Positions 1 to 8,113 of a DNA stretch of 35,269 bases are shown here, piece by piece. The stretch's first letter is position 1. Each line of letters begins with the position of its first letter. The notes beneath the pieces are model-generated. The model made no database searches and was not told the DNA's origin. It saw nothing but the letters and a program-made list of their open reading frames with translations. The position numbers were made by a program, and so were the translations under genes. The stretch comes from Paenimyroides tangerinum (lineage in GTDB: Bacteria > Bacteroidota > Bacteroidia > Flavobacteriales > Flavobacteriaceae), in contig NZ_RQVQ01000030.1 in the NCBI RefSeq assembly GCF_003865405.1, positions 241 through 35,509 of the forward strand, given 5' to 3'.

Positions 1-17
1 TGGTTATCTTTTTTTTG

Positions 18-101
18 CGGAGAGACAGGGACTCGAACCCTGGCGACCCGTGAAGGTCGACAGATTAGCAATCTGCTCCATTACCGCTCTGGCACCTCTC
101 C
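18..101 (-). tRNA. tRNA-Ser (anticodon GCU)
   Basis: On the minus strand the sequence starts GGAGAGG and ends TCTCTCC plus discriminator G, giving a 7-bp acceptor stem with one G-T pair at its base. The anticodon loop reads GATT-GCT-AATC, so the anticodon is GCU (serine, AGC/AGU codons). A long variable arm (GTCGACCTTCACGGGTCGCC region) fits a class II tRNA-Ser. The T-arm has the usual GGTTCGAGTCC. CCA is not encoded; the acceptor is followed by C-A-A. Confidence 0.95.
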
Positions 102-214
102 TACTAATCACATGTTTTTTATATCTGATAAGCGGTTGCAAATGTAGGATGTCTTTTTAAACTTCGCAAGTGTTTACACCTTTTTTTTAGTGTTTTTTTT
201 TAAACATTCTTAAA

Positions 215-252
215 ATCAACAATGTACTAAACAAGATATTTTTATTGTTGAT
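215..252. repeat. Inverted repeat upstream of the thiolase gene
   Basis: ATCAACAAT at 215-223 is repeated in inverted orientation as ATTGTTGAT at 244-252 with a 20-base loop. TTCTTA before the left arm and TAAGAA after the right arm extend the pairing if three bases are bulged. It lies about 95 bases before the start codon of the thiolase gene and could be an operator or a leader hairpin. No T-run follows on either side, so it is not an obvious terminator. Confidence 0.35.
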
Positions 253-345
253 AAGAATTTACTTTGGTTTATAATAAATCCATCATTTTATTTAATAGTT
301 CTGAGTTTTTTCTTATTTTCGCAATACAAACAAATAACATAAATT

Positions 346-1524
346 ATGAGTAAAAAAGTTGTAATTGTATCGGCTGCTAGAACTCCAATCGGAAGTTTTA
401 TGGGAGCTCTTTCTTCAGTTCCTGCTCCAAAATTAGGAGCTGCTGCAATTAAAGGTGCATTAGATAAAATAAATTTAGACCCAAAATTAGTTGATGAAGT
501 TTTAATGGGTAATGTTGTACAGGCTGGAGTTGGACAAGCTCCTGCTAGACAAGCTGCTTTATTTGCTGGCTTATCAAACGAAGTTGCTGCAACGACTATC
601 AATAAAGTTTGTGCTTCTGGTATGAAAGCAATTATGCAAGGTGCCCAAGCTATTATGGCTGGAGATGCTAATATTGTTGTTGCTGGTGGTATGGAAAATA
701 TGAGTTTAATTCCTCATTATGCTAACTTAAGAAATGGTTCTAAATTTGGTCCAATGACAATGTTAGACGGAATGCAAAAAGATGGTTTAACAGACGCATA
801 CGATAATAATGCAATGGGAGTTGCTGCAGATTTATGTGCAACAGAACACAATATTACAAGAGAAGAACAAGATAACTTTGCAATTGATTCATATAAAAAA
901 TCGGCTGCTGCTTGGGAAGCTGGGAAATTTAATAACGAAATTGTTCCTGTAGCTGTTCCTCAACGTAAAGGTGATCCTATTATGGTTACTAAAGACGAAG
1001 AATACACAAATGTTAAGTTAGATAAAATCCCTGCTTTAAATGCAGTATTCACTAAAGAAGGAACTGTTACTGCCGCGAACGCTTCTACTATCAATGATGG
1101 TGCTGCTGCTGTAGTTTTAATGAGCGAAGAAAAAGCTTTAGAATTAGGTTTAAAACCATTAGCTTATATCAAAGGATATGCTGATGCTGCTCAAGAACCA
1201 GTTAAATTTACAACCGCTCCTGCTAAAGCATTACCTAAAGCTTTAGACAAAGCTGGAATTTCTTTAAGTGAAGTTGATTTCTTCGAATTTAATGAAGCAT
1301 TTTCTGTAGTAGGATTAGCAAACTGCAAAATCTTAAACATCGACGGAAATAAAGTAAACGTTAATGGAGGTGCAGTTTCTTTAGGCCATCCACTTGGATG
1401 TTCTGGAGCAAGAATCGTTGTTACTTTAATCAATGTTTTAGAGCAAAACAATGCAAAATACGGTGCTGCTGCTATTTGTAATGGTGGTGGTGGTGCTTCT
1501 GCAATTGTAATTGAAAAAGCGTAA
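346..1524 (+). CDS. Acetyl-CoA C-acetyltransferase (thiolase)
   Basis: A full-length 392-residue thiolase of the degradative/biosynthetic acetyl-CoA acetyltransferase type, which condenses two acetyl-CoA or cleaves acetoacetyl-CoA in the cytoplasm. The catalytic residues are all visible: nucleophilic Cys89 in KVCASGMK, His348 in GHPLGCSGAR and Cys378 in CNGGGG near the C-terminus, at the spacing usual for the family. The N-terminal VVIVSAARTPIGSF and the loop motif NEAFSVV are also typical. It stands alone between the tRNA gene and a terminator at 1546, with no other beta-oxidation gene beside it, so whether it serves fatty acid breakdown, ketone body or precursor synthesis cannot be told from context. 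A possible -7 box (TATTTTCG, one mismatch) lies at 314-321, 25 bases before the ATG. Confidence 0.95.
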   Translation: MSKKVVIVSAARTPIGSFMGALSSVPAPKLGAAAIKGALDKINLDPKLVDEVLMGNVVQAGVGQAPARQAALFAGLSNEVAATTINKVCASGMKAIMQGAQAIMAGDANIVVAGGMENMSLIPHYANLRNGSKFGPMTMLDGMQKDGLTDAYDNNAMGVAADLCATEHNITREEQDNFAIDSYKKSAAAWEAGKFNNEIVPVAVPQRKGDPIMVTKDEEYTNVKLDKIPALNAVFTKEGTVTAANASTINDGAAAVVLMSEEKALELGLKPLAYIKGYADAAQEPVKFTTAPAKALPKALDKAGISLSEVDFFEFNEAFSVVGLANCKILNIDGNKVNVNGGAVSLGHPLGCSGARIVVTLINVLEQNNAKYGAAAICNGGGGASAIVIEKA

Positions 1525-1545
1525 CTAAAATAAAATATTCTTAAA

Positions 1546-1577
1546 ATGGGTCTTATTTTATGATAAGACTCATTTTT
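1546..1577 (+). terminator. Rho-independent terminator after the thiolase gene
   Basis: An 11-bp stem (ATGGGTCTTAT at 1546-1556 with ATAAGACTCAT at 1563-1573, one G-T pair) with a 6-base loop is followed by a T run. It sits 21 bases after the thiolase stop and ends only about 20 bases before the next start codon. Confidence 0.85.
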
Positions 1578-1596
1578 ACTTAAAATTCATAAATAA

Positions 1597-2358
1597 ATGT
1601 TTGCAATCTGTAATCTTGCTATTGTTCCTTTAAGAATTGAACCTTCGGATAGAAGCGAAATGGTTTCTCAAGTTCTGTTTGGAGAACATTTTAAAATTAT
1701 CGAACAAAATAAAAAATGGTCAAAAATTGAATTGGCTTCTGATAATTATCAAGGTTGGATTGATAACAAACAATTTATGAATATTAGCGAAGAGGAATTT
1801 GATTTTTTAGAAAATTCGAATCAATTCTTCAATGGTGATTTGATTGAATATATTACTAATGACAATCATTTTTTACTTCCTATTTCTTTAGGTAGCAATC
1901 TTACTTTTCTTACAAATAAAAAGATAAACACACAGAATTATATTTTTGACGGAAATTTAGTTACTGGAATTCAACCAAAAAGCAACATTCTTCAAACAGC
2001 TTTTATGTATTTGAACGCTCCGTATTTATGGGGTGGAAAAACACCTTTTGGAATTGATTGTTCTGGTTTTACTCAAATGGTTTATCGTTTAAACGGACAT
2101 AATATTCCTCGAGACGCATCGCAACAAGCTACAATTGGCGAAGCTTTGAGTTTCATTGAAGAAAGTGAAGTTGGTGATTTAGCCTTTTTTGATAATGATG
2201 AAGGAAATATCACGCACGTTGGAATTATTATGGAAGACAACTACATCATTCACGCAAGCGGAAAAGTTCGTATTGACAGATTAGACCACTTGGGAATTCT
2301 GAATATAGATTCAGGACGTCATACTCATAAACTTCGTGTGATTAAAAAAATCATATAA
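1597..2358 (+). CDS. NlpC/P60 (C40) cell-wall peptidase with SH3 domain
   Basis: A 253-residue protein with an N-terminal bacterial SH3-like domain (about 1-65, ending YQGWIDNKQF) and a C-terminal NlpC/P60 papain-like domain (about 130-253). The catalytic Cys155 is in DCSGFTQ, His207 in NITHVGI, and a third polar residue is probably His219. Members cleave gamma-D-Glu-diamino acid bonds in peptidoglycan stem peptides. I see no signal peptide: the protein starts directly with the SH3 strand MFAICNLAIVPLR, so it may act on recycled muropeptides in the cytoplasm, or the export route is not evident. The ATG at 1597 comes just after the thiolase terminator, leaving almost no room for a conventional promoter; TAAATGTTTG around 1590 is only an imperfect -7 box. 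Confidence 0.9.
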   Translation: MFAICNLAIVPLRIEPSDRSEMVSQVLFGEHFKIIEQNKKWSKIELASDNYQGWIDNKQFMNISEEEFDFLENSNQFFNGDLIEYITNDNHFLLPISLGSNLTFLTNKKINTQNYIFDGNLVTGIQPKSNILQTAFMYLNAPYLWGGKTPFGIDCSGFTQMVYRLNGHNIPRDASQQATIGEALSFIEESEVGDLAFFDNDEGNITHVGIIMEDNYIIHASGKVRIDRLDHLGILNIDSGRHTHKLRVIKKII

Positions 2359-2392
2359 CAAATTTTTACCTTTTATTGCCGTAAAATAAATG

Positions 2393-2400
2393 TATCTTTG
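2393..2400 (+). promoter_or_regulatory. Bacteroidetes -7 promoter box of the first DEAD-box gene
   Basis: TATCTTTG matches TAnnTTTG exactly and lies 16 bases before the ATG at 2416. Its last three bases form an in-frame TTG, so a longer reading frame starting at 2398 would begin inside the promoter; this is why the ATG at 2416 is preferred. A TTG at 2376-2378 lies closer than the usual -33 spacing. Confidence 0.6.
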
Positions 2401-2415
2401 CACAAAATTTATTTT

Positions 2416-3762
2416 ATGACAACATTTGAGCAATTTAATTTACCTAAATCTTTAGATAAAGCTTTAAACGAATTAGGAATTACTACCCCAACTCCTATCC
2501 AAGAAAAATCATTCAATGTAATTTTATCTGGTAGAGATGTTATGGGAATCGCTCAAACAGGAACAGGTAAAACTTACGCTTATTTACTTCCTATCCTAAA
2601 ACAATGGAAATTTGCTAACACAGAAAATCCACGTTTAGTTATTTTGGTCCCAACTCGTGAACTTGTTGTTCAAGTAGCAGAAGAAGTTGAAAAACTTACC
2701 AAATATATGTCTATCCGTACTTTAGGGATTTATGGTGGCGTAAACATCAATACGCAACGTAAAAATTTAGCTGAAGGAGTTGATATTTTAGTAGGAACTC
2801 CAGGTCGAGTAATGGATTTGGCTTTAGATAATGTTTTACGTTTTGATGAAGTTCAAAAATTGGTTATTGACGAATTTGATGAAATCTTAAACTTAGGATT
2901 CCGAGTTCAGATTACTACGATTTTATCAATGATGAAAACCAAAAAACAAAACATCTTATTTTCTGCAACAATGACAGAAGAGGTTGATGATTTGTTAGAT
3001 GAATATTTCGAATTTCCCGAAGAAGTTTCATTGGCACCTTCAGGAACTCCATTAGAAAAAATCAAACAATACGGTTATCACGTTCCAAATTTTCTTACGA
3101 AACTAAATATCTTAAAAGATTTATTACATCGTAATGAAGATATGAGTCGTATTTTGATTTTCGTTAATAATAAACGAATTGCAGATTATGTATTGGATGC
3201 TTTAGAAACTGAATTTCCAGAACAATTTGGAGTAATCCATTCAAATAAAACTCAGAATTATCGTTTAAATACAATGGCTTCGTTTCAAGATGGTGAAATT
3301 AGAGGACTTGTTACCACAGATATTATGGCACGTGGTTTAGATATTTCTGACATTACACACGTAATCAACTTACAGTTTTCAGAAATTCCTGAGCAATATA
3401 TTCACAGAATTGGCCGTACTGGTCGTCAAGACAAAGACGGAATTGCTATAAGTTTTATTGATCCAAAAGAAGAAGAAAAGCAAGTTGAAACAGAAATGTT
3501 AATGAACCACGAAATCGAAATTCTTCCTATTCCAGAAGATGTAGAAATTGAAGTTCAAAAACTAGAATTCGAAAAAGATAAACAAACTATTGTTTTCAAA
3601 AAGAAAAAAATAGATCCAGAAAAAGGAGCTTCTTTTCACGAAAAGAAAGACAAGAACAAAAAAGTAAATTTAGGCGGACCTAGTAAAACAAAACCGCGTA
3701 AAACCGCTTCTAGAAACCGTGGTGTTGAAAGAAAACGTGACGCCAAAAAGAAAAGTAAATAA
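2416..3762 (+). CDS. DEAD-box RNA helicase with DEFD variant motif II
   Basis: A 448-residue ATP-dependent RNA helicase. In order: Q motif (FNLPKSL...PTPIQ), Walker A AQTGTGKT, PTREL, TPGR, motif II as DEFD rather than DEAD, SAT, and in the second RecA domain IFVNNKR, TTDIMARGLDIS and HRIGRTGR. After about residue 360 comes a charged tail that ends in a strongly basic Lys/Arg-rich segment, typical of an RNA-binding extension. The likely roles are ribosome assembly or RNA turnover at low temperature; the sequence does not tell which. The motif II change keeps both acidic residues needed for Mg-ATP, and I recall similar DEFD variants in other Bacteroidetes, so the enzyme should be active. A strong terminator follows at 3788. 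Confidence 0.93.
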   Translation: MTTFEQFNLPKSLDKALNELGITTPTPIQEKSFNVILSGRDVMGIAQTGTGKTYAYLLPILKQWKFANTENPRLVILVPTRELVVQVAEEVEKLTKYMSIRTLGIYGGVNINTQRKNLAEGVDILVGTPGRVMDLALDNVLRFDEVQKLVIDEFDEILNLGFRVQITTILSMMKTKKQNILFSATMTEEVDDLLDEYFEFPEEVSLAPSGTPLEKIKQYGYHVPNFLTKLNILKDLLHRNEDMSRILIFVNNKRIADYVLDALETEFPEQFGVIHSNKTQNYRLNTMASFQDGEIRGLVTTDIMARGLDISDITHVINLQFSEIPEQYIHRIGRTGRQDKDGIAISFIDPKEEEKQVETEMLMNHEIEILPIPEDVEIEVQKLEFEKDKQTIVFKKKKIDPEKGASFHEKKDKNKKVNLGGPSKTKPRKTASRNRGVERKRDAKKKSK

Positions 3763-3787
3763 TCTAAGCTTTACTTACAATTTATAT

Positions 3788-3830
3788 AAAAATGCTTTTA
3801 ATATTAATTTATTAAAAGCATTTTTCTTTT
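3788..3830 (+). terminator. Rho-independent terminator after DEAD-box helicase
   Basis: A perfect 14-bp stem (AAAAATGCTTTTAA at 3788-3801 with its complement at 3812-3825) around a 10-base loop, followed by C and more T residues. Confidence 0.85.
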
Positions 3831-3912
3831 TTAAATAAAACGAAACTTTAAAAAAATCATAAGGAAGTCAAAAACAAAAAATGTTTATGTAATTTTAAAG
3901 AAAAATTTTAAA

Positions 3913-4752
3913 ATGAAAACATTCAAATTAAGTAATGCAATCGAAATACCGGCAATTGGGTTTGGAACTTGGCAAATTGAAGATGGAGAAAAGGTTATAA
4001 ATGCTGTATTAAATGCAATTGACGAAGGTTACAGACATATCGATACCGCTTTCTTTTATCATAATGAAAAAGGAATTGGCCAAGCTATAAAACAAGCTCC
4101 AATTAGAAGAGAAGAACTTTTTATCACTACCAAAGTTTGGAACACAGACCGCGGATTTGAACAAACTTTAAAAGCATTCGAAACATCTTTACAAAATTTA
4201 CAACTTGATTATATCGATTTGTATTTGATTCATTGGCCAGCAAATGAAGTACAATTTGAAAATTGGAAAGAAATTAATTCACAAACATGGAAAGCTTTAG
4301 AAAAATTGTACAAAGACGGAAAGGTTAAAGCGATTGGTGTTTGCAATTTTATGGTAAATCATTTAGAAGCATTATTAGAAACTTGTGAAATTAAACCAAT
4401 GATTAATCAGATTGAATTTCATCCTGGTCATACTCAACCAGAAGTTGTTGCATTTTGTAAACAAAACGATATTTTGCTTGAAGCTTGGAGTCCAATTGGT
4501 CAAGGTAAAATTTTAGATAATGATTTATTGAAATCAATTGCTAAAAAACACAATGTAAATGTTGCTCAACTTTGTATTCAATTTGCTTTGCAACAAGGAA
4601 TTTTACCTTTGCCTAAATCAGAAACACCAATAAACATTAAAAACAATTTACACCTTCCTGAATTTGAAATTTCTGATGAAGATTTAAATACGATTTTAAA
4701 AATGCCTTCAACAGGTTTTACAGGATTAAATCCGAATGAAGTAACTTTCTAA
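3913..4752 (+). CDS. Aldo/keto reductase
   Basis: A 279-residue NADPH-dependent aldo/keto reductase of the 2,5-diketo-gluconate reductase-like group (AKR5-type, by overall look). The catalytic tetrad is complete: Asp44 in HIDTA, Tyr49 in FYHNE, Lys74 in TTKVW and His107 in LIHWP. Other family marks are GFGTWQ near the start, the NQIEFHPG strand and LPKSETPINIKNN, which binds the cofactor phosphate. It reduces aldehydes or ketones in the cytoplasm; the natural substrate cannot be read from the sequence. It forms its own unit between terminators at 3788 and 4763. Confidence 0.93.
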   Translation: MKTFKLSNAIEIPAIGFGTWQIEDGEKVINAVLNAIDEGYRHIDTAFFYHNEKGIGQAIKQAPIRREELFITTKVWNTDRGFEQTLKAFETSLQNLQLDYIDLYLIHWPANEVQFENWKEINSQTWKALEKLYKDGKVKAIGVCNFMVNHLEALLETCEIKPMINQIEFHPGHTQPEVVAFCKQNDILLEAWSPIGQGKILDNDLLKSIAKKHNVNVAQLCIQFALQQGILPLPKSETPINIKNNLHLPEFEISDEDLNTILKMPSTGFTGLNPNEVTF

Positions 4753-4762
4753 AAATAAAACT

Positions 4763-4791
4763 AAAAGCAATCGTAATCGGTTGCTTTTTTT
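4763..4791 (+). terminator. Rho-independent terminator after aldo/keto reductase
   Basis: The stem AAAAGCAATC / GGTTGCTTTT (one T-G pair) with a 6-base loop runs into a T tract ending at 4791, 10 bases after the stop codon. Confidence 0.85.
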
Positions 4792-4813
4792 CATAAAGTC
4801 AGTCAAATTTAGT

Positions 4814-4821
4814 TAACTTTG
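4814..4821 (+). promoter_or_regulatory. -7 promoter box of the second DEAD-box gene
   Basis: TAACTTTG fits TAnnTTTG and is 25 bases before the ATG at 4847. No clear TTG is seen at the -33 spacing. Confidence 0.5.
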
Positions 4822-4846
4822 CATTTCAATAATTTAATTTTCATAA

Positions 4847-5998
4847 ATGCAATCATTTCACGATCTTGGCTTAACAGCAAATCTTATTAAAAACATCGAA
4901 AAACTAGGTTACCAAAAACCTTTTCCAATTCAAGAACAAGCAATTCCAGCTATTCTTTCAGGAAAAGATGTAATGGGAATTGCAAAAACCGGATCAGGAA
5001 AAACAGCAAGTTTTGTTTTACCGATTTTAGAAAAATTACAAAAATCAACTTCAGTTCGAAACAGAAATATTTCTGCTTTAATATTAGTACCAACTCGTGA
5101 ATTAGCGATTCAAATTCAGAATGTTTTTGTTGATTTTAATCAGCAATTAAGTCGTTCAATTAAAACGATGGCAGTTTATGGTGGAATTTCTATCAATCCG
5201 CAAATGAAAGGAATGATTGGTGTTGAAGTTTTGATTGCAACTCCAGGTCGTTTGATTGATTTGATTGAACATAACGCATTAAGTTTAGAAGAAGTTTCGA
5301 TTTTTGCAGTTGACGAAGCTGACAAAATGTTTCAAATGGGATTTGATGAAGAAATGAATAAAATCATTGCTTTGCTTCCTAAAAAGCGTCAGAATTTATT
5401 ATTTTCAGCTACATTGAATGATAAGGTTCAAGAAATGAAATCGCGTTTAGTGATTGAGCCAATTATTATTGAAATTGAAACTCCAGCAAACGAACAAACT
5501 GAGGTTCAGATTGAACAAAGTGCTTTTGCAGTTACTTTAGAAAGAAAAGGTCCTTTTTTACGTTACTTAATAAAATCTAATGATTTCAAACAGGTTTTAG
5601 TTTTTGTATCATCATCAAGAACGGCAGATAATTTAACTGAAAAATTAAACAAAAACGGAATTAAAGCAGCTTCAATGCATGGGAAAAAATCTCAAGGTTC
5701 AAGATACAATGCTTTAGATGATTTTAAGACCGGAGCAATTGATGTTTTAATTGCAACTGATTTAATTGCTCGTGGAATTCATATTGATGATTTACCAATT
5801 GTAATCAATTACGAATTACCTCGTTCACCACTTGATTATGTTCACAGAATTGGTAGAACTGGTCGTGCAAATGCGATTGGAAAAGCTATTAGTTTGATTA
5901 CTCCAGAGGATGAACATCATTTTAAAATAATCCAAAAGAAAGCAAAAATTAGAATTGCATTACAATCTTCAGAAGAAATAAACCTTCAAGGTTTTTAA
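4847..5998 (+). CDS. DEAD-box RNA helicase (short, RhlE-like)
   Basis: A compact 383-residue DEAD-box helicase with little tail beyond the two RecA domains. Motifs in order: FHDLGL with the Q motif PFPIQEQA, AKTGSGKT, PTRELA, TPGR, canonical DEAD, SAT, VFVSSSRTADNL, TDLIARGIHIDDL and HRIGRTGR. The compact form resembles the RhlE group used in ribosome maturation and cold adaptation; assignment to a named gene is not safe. Compared with the helicase at 2416 it has the standard DEAD box and no basic tail, so the two are not a simple duplication. It ends at a terminator shared with a convergent gene. Confidence 0.93.
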   Translation: MQSFHDLGLTANLIKNIEKLGYQKPFPIQEQAIPAILSGKDVMGIAKTGSGKTASFVLPILEKLQKSTSVRNRNISALILVPTRELAIQIQNVFVDFNQQLSRSIKTMAVYGGISINPQMKGMIGVEVLIATPGRLIDLIEHNALSLEEVSIFAVDEADKMFQMGFDEEMNKIIALLPKKRQNLLFSATLNDKVQEMKSRLVIEPIIIEIETPANEQTEVQIEQSAFAVTLERKGPFLRYLIKSNDFKQVLVFVSSSRTADNLTEKLNKNGIKAASMHGKKSQGSRYNALDDFKTGAIDVLIATDLIARGIHIDDLPIVINYELPRSPLDYVHRIGRTGRANAIGKAISLITPEDEHHFKIIQKKAKIRIALQSSEEINLQGF

Positions 5999-6004
5999 TA
6001 TATT

Positions 6005-6032
6005 AAGCAAACTCAAAAGGTTTGCTTTTTTT
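6005..6032 (+). terminator. Terminator between convergent genes
   Basis: AAGCAAAC at 6005-6012 pairs with GTTTGCTT at 6020-6027, followed by T residues to 6032. It serves the helicase on the plus strand; its T tract overlaps the stop codon of the gene on the minus strand. Confidence 0.8.
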
Positions 6033-6627
6033 AATCTTCGATATAATTTAAATAATTGATATTTAATTGAACTAAATAATCACTCAAAATTGAAGTATGA
6101 ACGAATTTCATAACTTTCGATAATCGTTCACGATATTCAAATTGTAAATCTTCATGAAGTTTGTCGTACAAAGTAACAACAGCTTTAATTCGAGTTGCTT
6201 GATAAATAAAATGCAAATCAGCTTTATAACCAAGATTATTTTCTTGATACAAATTATAGAAGGTATCAAAAGTTTCTTCTAAAATTAATAACCGTAAATC
6301 AAGTTCGCTTTCTTTATTTTTGGTAATTGAAGCATGTTCATTCACCAAACCGCTCGCTGCTTTTAAATACCCAGTTAATTCTTTGTGTTTATAATATAGC
6401 GTTTTTTTAGAAATCCCTTTTTCTGTTCGTTCAAAAACTTTTTCTAATTCAGCTTTTACATTTTGAATGCGCTCAATTAAATCATCTTCATTCTCAAGAA
6501 GATTGAAATGTAATTGCTCCATTAACTTTTTATCCTTATTTATCAAACGAACCAAAAGTTTATCTTTTTCTTTCTCAGATTGATTTAATATCGCTTCTTT
6601 AAGTTCGGGTTGCTGATTTAAAGTCAT
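6031..6627 (-). CDS. Conserved helical protein of unknown function
   Basis: A 198-residue soluble, highly charged protein. I do not recognise the family. The first 100 residues are Lys/Glu-rich and predicted to be helical with coiled-coil character (NQSEKEKDKLLVRLINKDKK, IQNVKAELEKVFERTEKG); the rest is also helical with aromatic residues (LYQENNLGYKADLHFIYQ). There is no signal peptide, membrane segment or obvious catalytic motif. It lies 19 bases downstream of the fluoride antiporter gene on the same strand and is likely co-transcribed with it, but I see nothing that ties its job to fluoride. Confidence 0.75.
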   Translation of the reverse strand: MTLNQQPELKEAILNQSEKEKDKLLVRLINKDKKLMEQLHFNLLENEDDLIERIQNVKAELEKVFERTEKGISKKTLYYKHKELTGYLKAASGLVNEHASITKNKESELDLRLLILEETFDTFYNLYQENNLGYKADLHFIYQATRIKAVVTLYDKLHEDLQFEYRERLSKVMKFVHTSILSDYLVQLNINYLNYIED

Positions 6628-6646
6628 TGTTTTAAATAATTAAAGG

Positions 6647-7903
6647 TTACAATTCACTGATTCGTTTACCTAAAAATTCAGGTCTTTTGAATAGCTTAAA
6701 GTTAGTAACTTTTTGCTTATTAAAAATACTTGTGTAACCTGAAGTAAAATAAGCTACGATACAAGTAATCAATGCATAAGGTAAAATCTCAAAACCAAAC
6801 AATTCAACTGCTAAAATCAAACAAGCAATTGGTGTATTTGCAGCGCCAGAGAAAACACTTACAAATCCTAAAGCAGCTAAAATTCCGATTGGTAACGGCA
6901 AAAAAGTGGATACAAAACTTCCTAAAGTAGCTCCTACAAAAAACAAAGGAGTAACTTCTCCACCTTTAAAACCACTTCCTAAAGTAATTGACGTAAAAAT
7001 AATTTTAAACAAAAAAACTTCAAAACCTTGAGCTTGGTCAAAAGCATTCAAAATAGTATTAATACCAATTCCTAAATAAATATGGGTATTCAAAACTAAA
7101 GTTAAAATCAAAACTAGCAGTCCACCAACAAATAATCGGTAAGGTAAATGCGGAATGTATCTTGCGAAATATTTATGAATATTGGTCAGTGAAAAATTAA
7201 AGAAACGAGCACTTAATCCAAAAATTAAACCTGCAACAATTAGATAGAAAATGTAAATATATTCAAATGTTGGAATCTGTTTTACATCATAAAATGTATG
7301 TTCTAAACCTAATAAAGAAGAGAAAAACTCAACCAAAAAAGCGACATAAATCACACTTAAAGCTCCTTTGAAATTAGGTTTTCCGATATTAAAAAATTCA
7401 AAGGCGAAAAAAACAGCAGTAAATGGCGTTCCAAAAACAGCACTAAAACCACCAGCTACGGCGACTTTCACTAAAATATGACGTTCTTTATCCGAAAATT
7501 TAAACATACGAATTAGAAAATCAACATAACCACCAGCAATTTGCAAACCTGCTCCTTCTCTACCCGCGGAACCACCAAAAAGATGCGTAGCAATTGTTCC
7601 AAAATAAACCAAAGGCGTCGAAATCAAAGGAATTCGCTTAATAGAACTATAATAAGCATCAATTAAAAGATTGTTTCCTCCTTCACTTGATTTTCCCAAA
7701 AGATGATAAACATAACCTATAAACAAACCAGCAAACGGTAGAAAATAAACTAAATATTCATTTTTTGTTCTGATATCAGTTACAGCATCCAAAGAAAACA
7801 GAAAGAAATGAACAGAAAGTTCAACCACAAGAGCCAAAACACTTAGAAGTAAAACCCATTTTAAGTTACTATAGAATCCTGACTTAAAAAAATTAAGCAT
7901 CAT
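6647..7903 (-). CDS. CLC-F type fluoride/proton antiporter
   Basis: A 418-residue CLC-family membrane protein with about ten hydrophobic segments and no CBS domains. The sequence GGNNLLID (about 75-82) replaces the chloride-type GSGIP filter motif, and THLFGGSAGREGAG (about 106-119) carries the gating Glu116 in GREGA. GFKGGEVTP (about 311-319) is the third signature. From memory, GNNL(L/I) and GGSAGREGT are marks of the CLC-F subgroup that exports fluoride in exchange for protons. The leader carries a fluoride riboswitch (7931-7983), which independently supports this. Residue 118 is Ala where CLC-F proteins I recall have Thr. Two adjacent ATG codons (7903 and 7900) are possible starts. Probably followed in the same transcript by the gene at 6031-6627. 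Confidence 0.88.
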   Translation of the reverse strand: MMLNFFKSGFYSNLKWVLLLSVLALVVELSVHFFLFSLDAVTDIRTKNEYLVYFLPFAGLFIGYVYHLLGKSSEGGNNLLIDAYYSSIKRIPLISTPLVYFGTIATHLFGGSAGREGAGLQIAGGYVDFLIRMFKFSDKERHILVKVAVAGGFSAVFGTPFTAVFFAFEFFNIGKPNFKGALSVIYVAFLVEFFSSLLGLEHTFYDVKQIPTFEYIYIFYLIVAGLIFGLSARFFNFSLTNIHKYFARYIPHLPYRLFVGGLLVLILTLVLNTHIYLGIGINTILNAFDQAQGFEVFLFKIIFTSITLGSGFKGGEVTPLFFVGATLGSFVSTFLPLPIGILAALGFVSVFSGAANTPIACLILAVELFGFEILPYALITCIVAYFTSGYTSIFNKQKVTNFKLFKRPEFLGKRISEL

Positions 7904-7930
7904 AAAATCGTTTCAAAAATATTTAAAAAA

Positions 7931-7983
7931 TCAGGCGTCATCAGCTTTTAAAAGCGGTTTAAATCAGGAAGAACACCATTTCC
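7931..7983 (-). ncRNA. Fluoride riboswitch (crcB motif) aptamer
   Basis: Read on the minus strand, 7983 to 7931 holds the elements of the fluoride aptamer in order: GGAAATGGTGTTC, the closing half TTCC, the AAAC joining segment, a self-complementary GCTTTTAAAAGC hairpin (7944-7955), then TGATGACGCCTGA. The helix GGAA/TTCC forms, and GGTGT can pair with ACGCC as the pseudoknot expected for the class (one G-T pair). The conserved ATGG, GCTGATG and CCT blocks agree with the consensus I remember. It begins a few bases after a candidate transcription start and ends 28 bases before the antiporter ATG; a T-rich stretch (TGATTTTTT) follows directly. Fluoride binding is expected to turn the gene on. 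Confidence 0.88.
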
Positions 7984-7995
7984 TAGAAAAGTATG

Positions 7996-8003
7996 CAAAT
8001 TTA
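7996..8003 (-). promoter_or_regulatory. -7 promoter box for the fluoride antiporter leader
   Basis: TAAATTTG on the minus strand fits TAnnTTTG and lies about 13 bases before the first base of the riboswitch aptamer, so transcription would start at the edge of the aptamer. The -33 region shows only T-rich sequence. Confidence 0.55.
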
Positions 8004-8075
8004 CTTCATTGATATTTAATTGAAAAATATATTTCTCATTTAATTAAAATTGATAAACATTTTCTAAGTAATGGC

Positions 8076-8083
8076 TATATTTG
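8076..8083 (+). promoter_or_regulatory. -7 promoter box for the GT9 gene
   Basis: TATATTTG fits TAnnTTTG exactly; TTG at 8050-8052 gives a 23-base spacer to a possible -33 element. The box contains an in-frame TTG at 8081, which argues against translation starting there and for the ATG at 8114. Confidence 0.6.
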
Positions 8084-8113
8084 CAATATATTATTTCACT
8101 TATTTATACAATT

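Noticed and set aside
288..602. Open frame on the minus strand within the thiolase gene
   Set aside because: It lies antisense to a secure thiolase and has a low-complexity Ala/Thr-rich translation with no domain; it is a shadow.
2398..2415. TTG start for the DEAD-box gene, 18 bases upstream of the ATG
   Set aside because: The TTG is part of the -7 promoter box TATCTTTG, so it would lie upstream of the RNA start.
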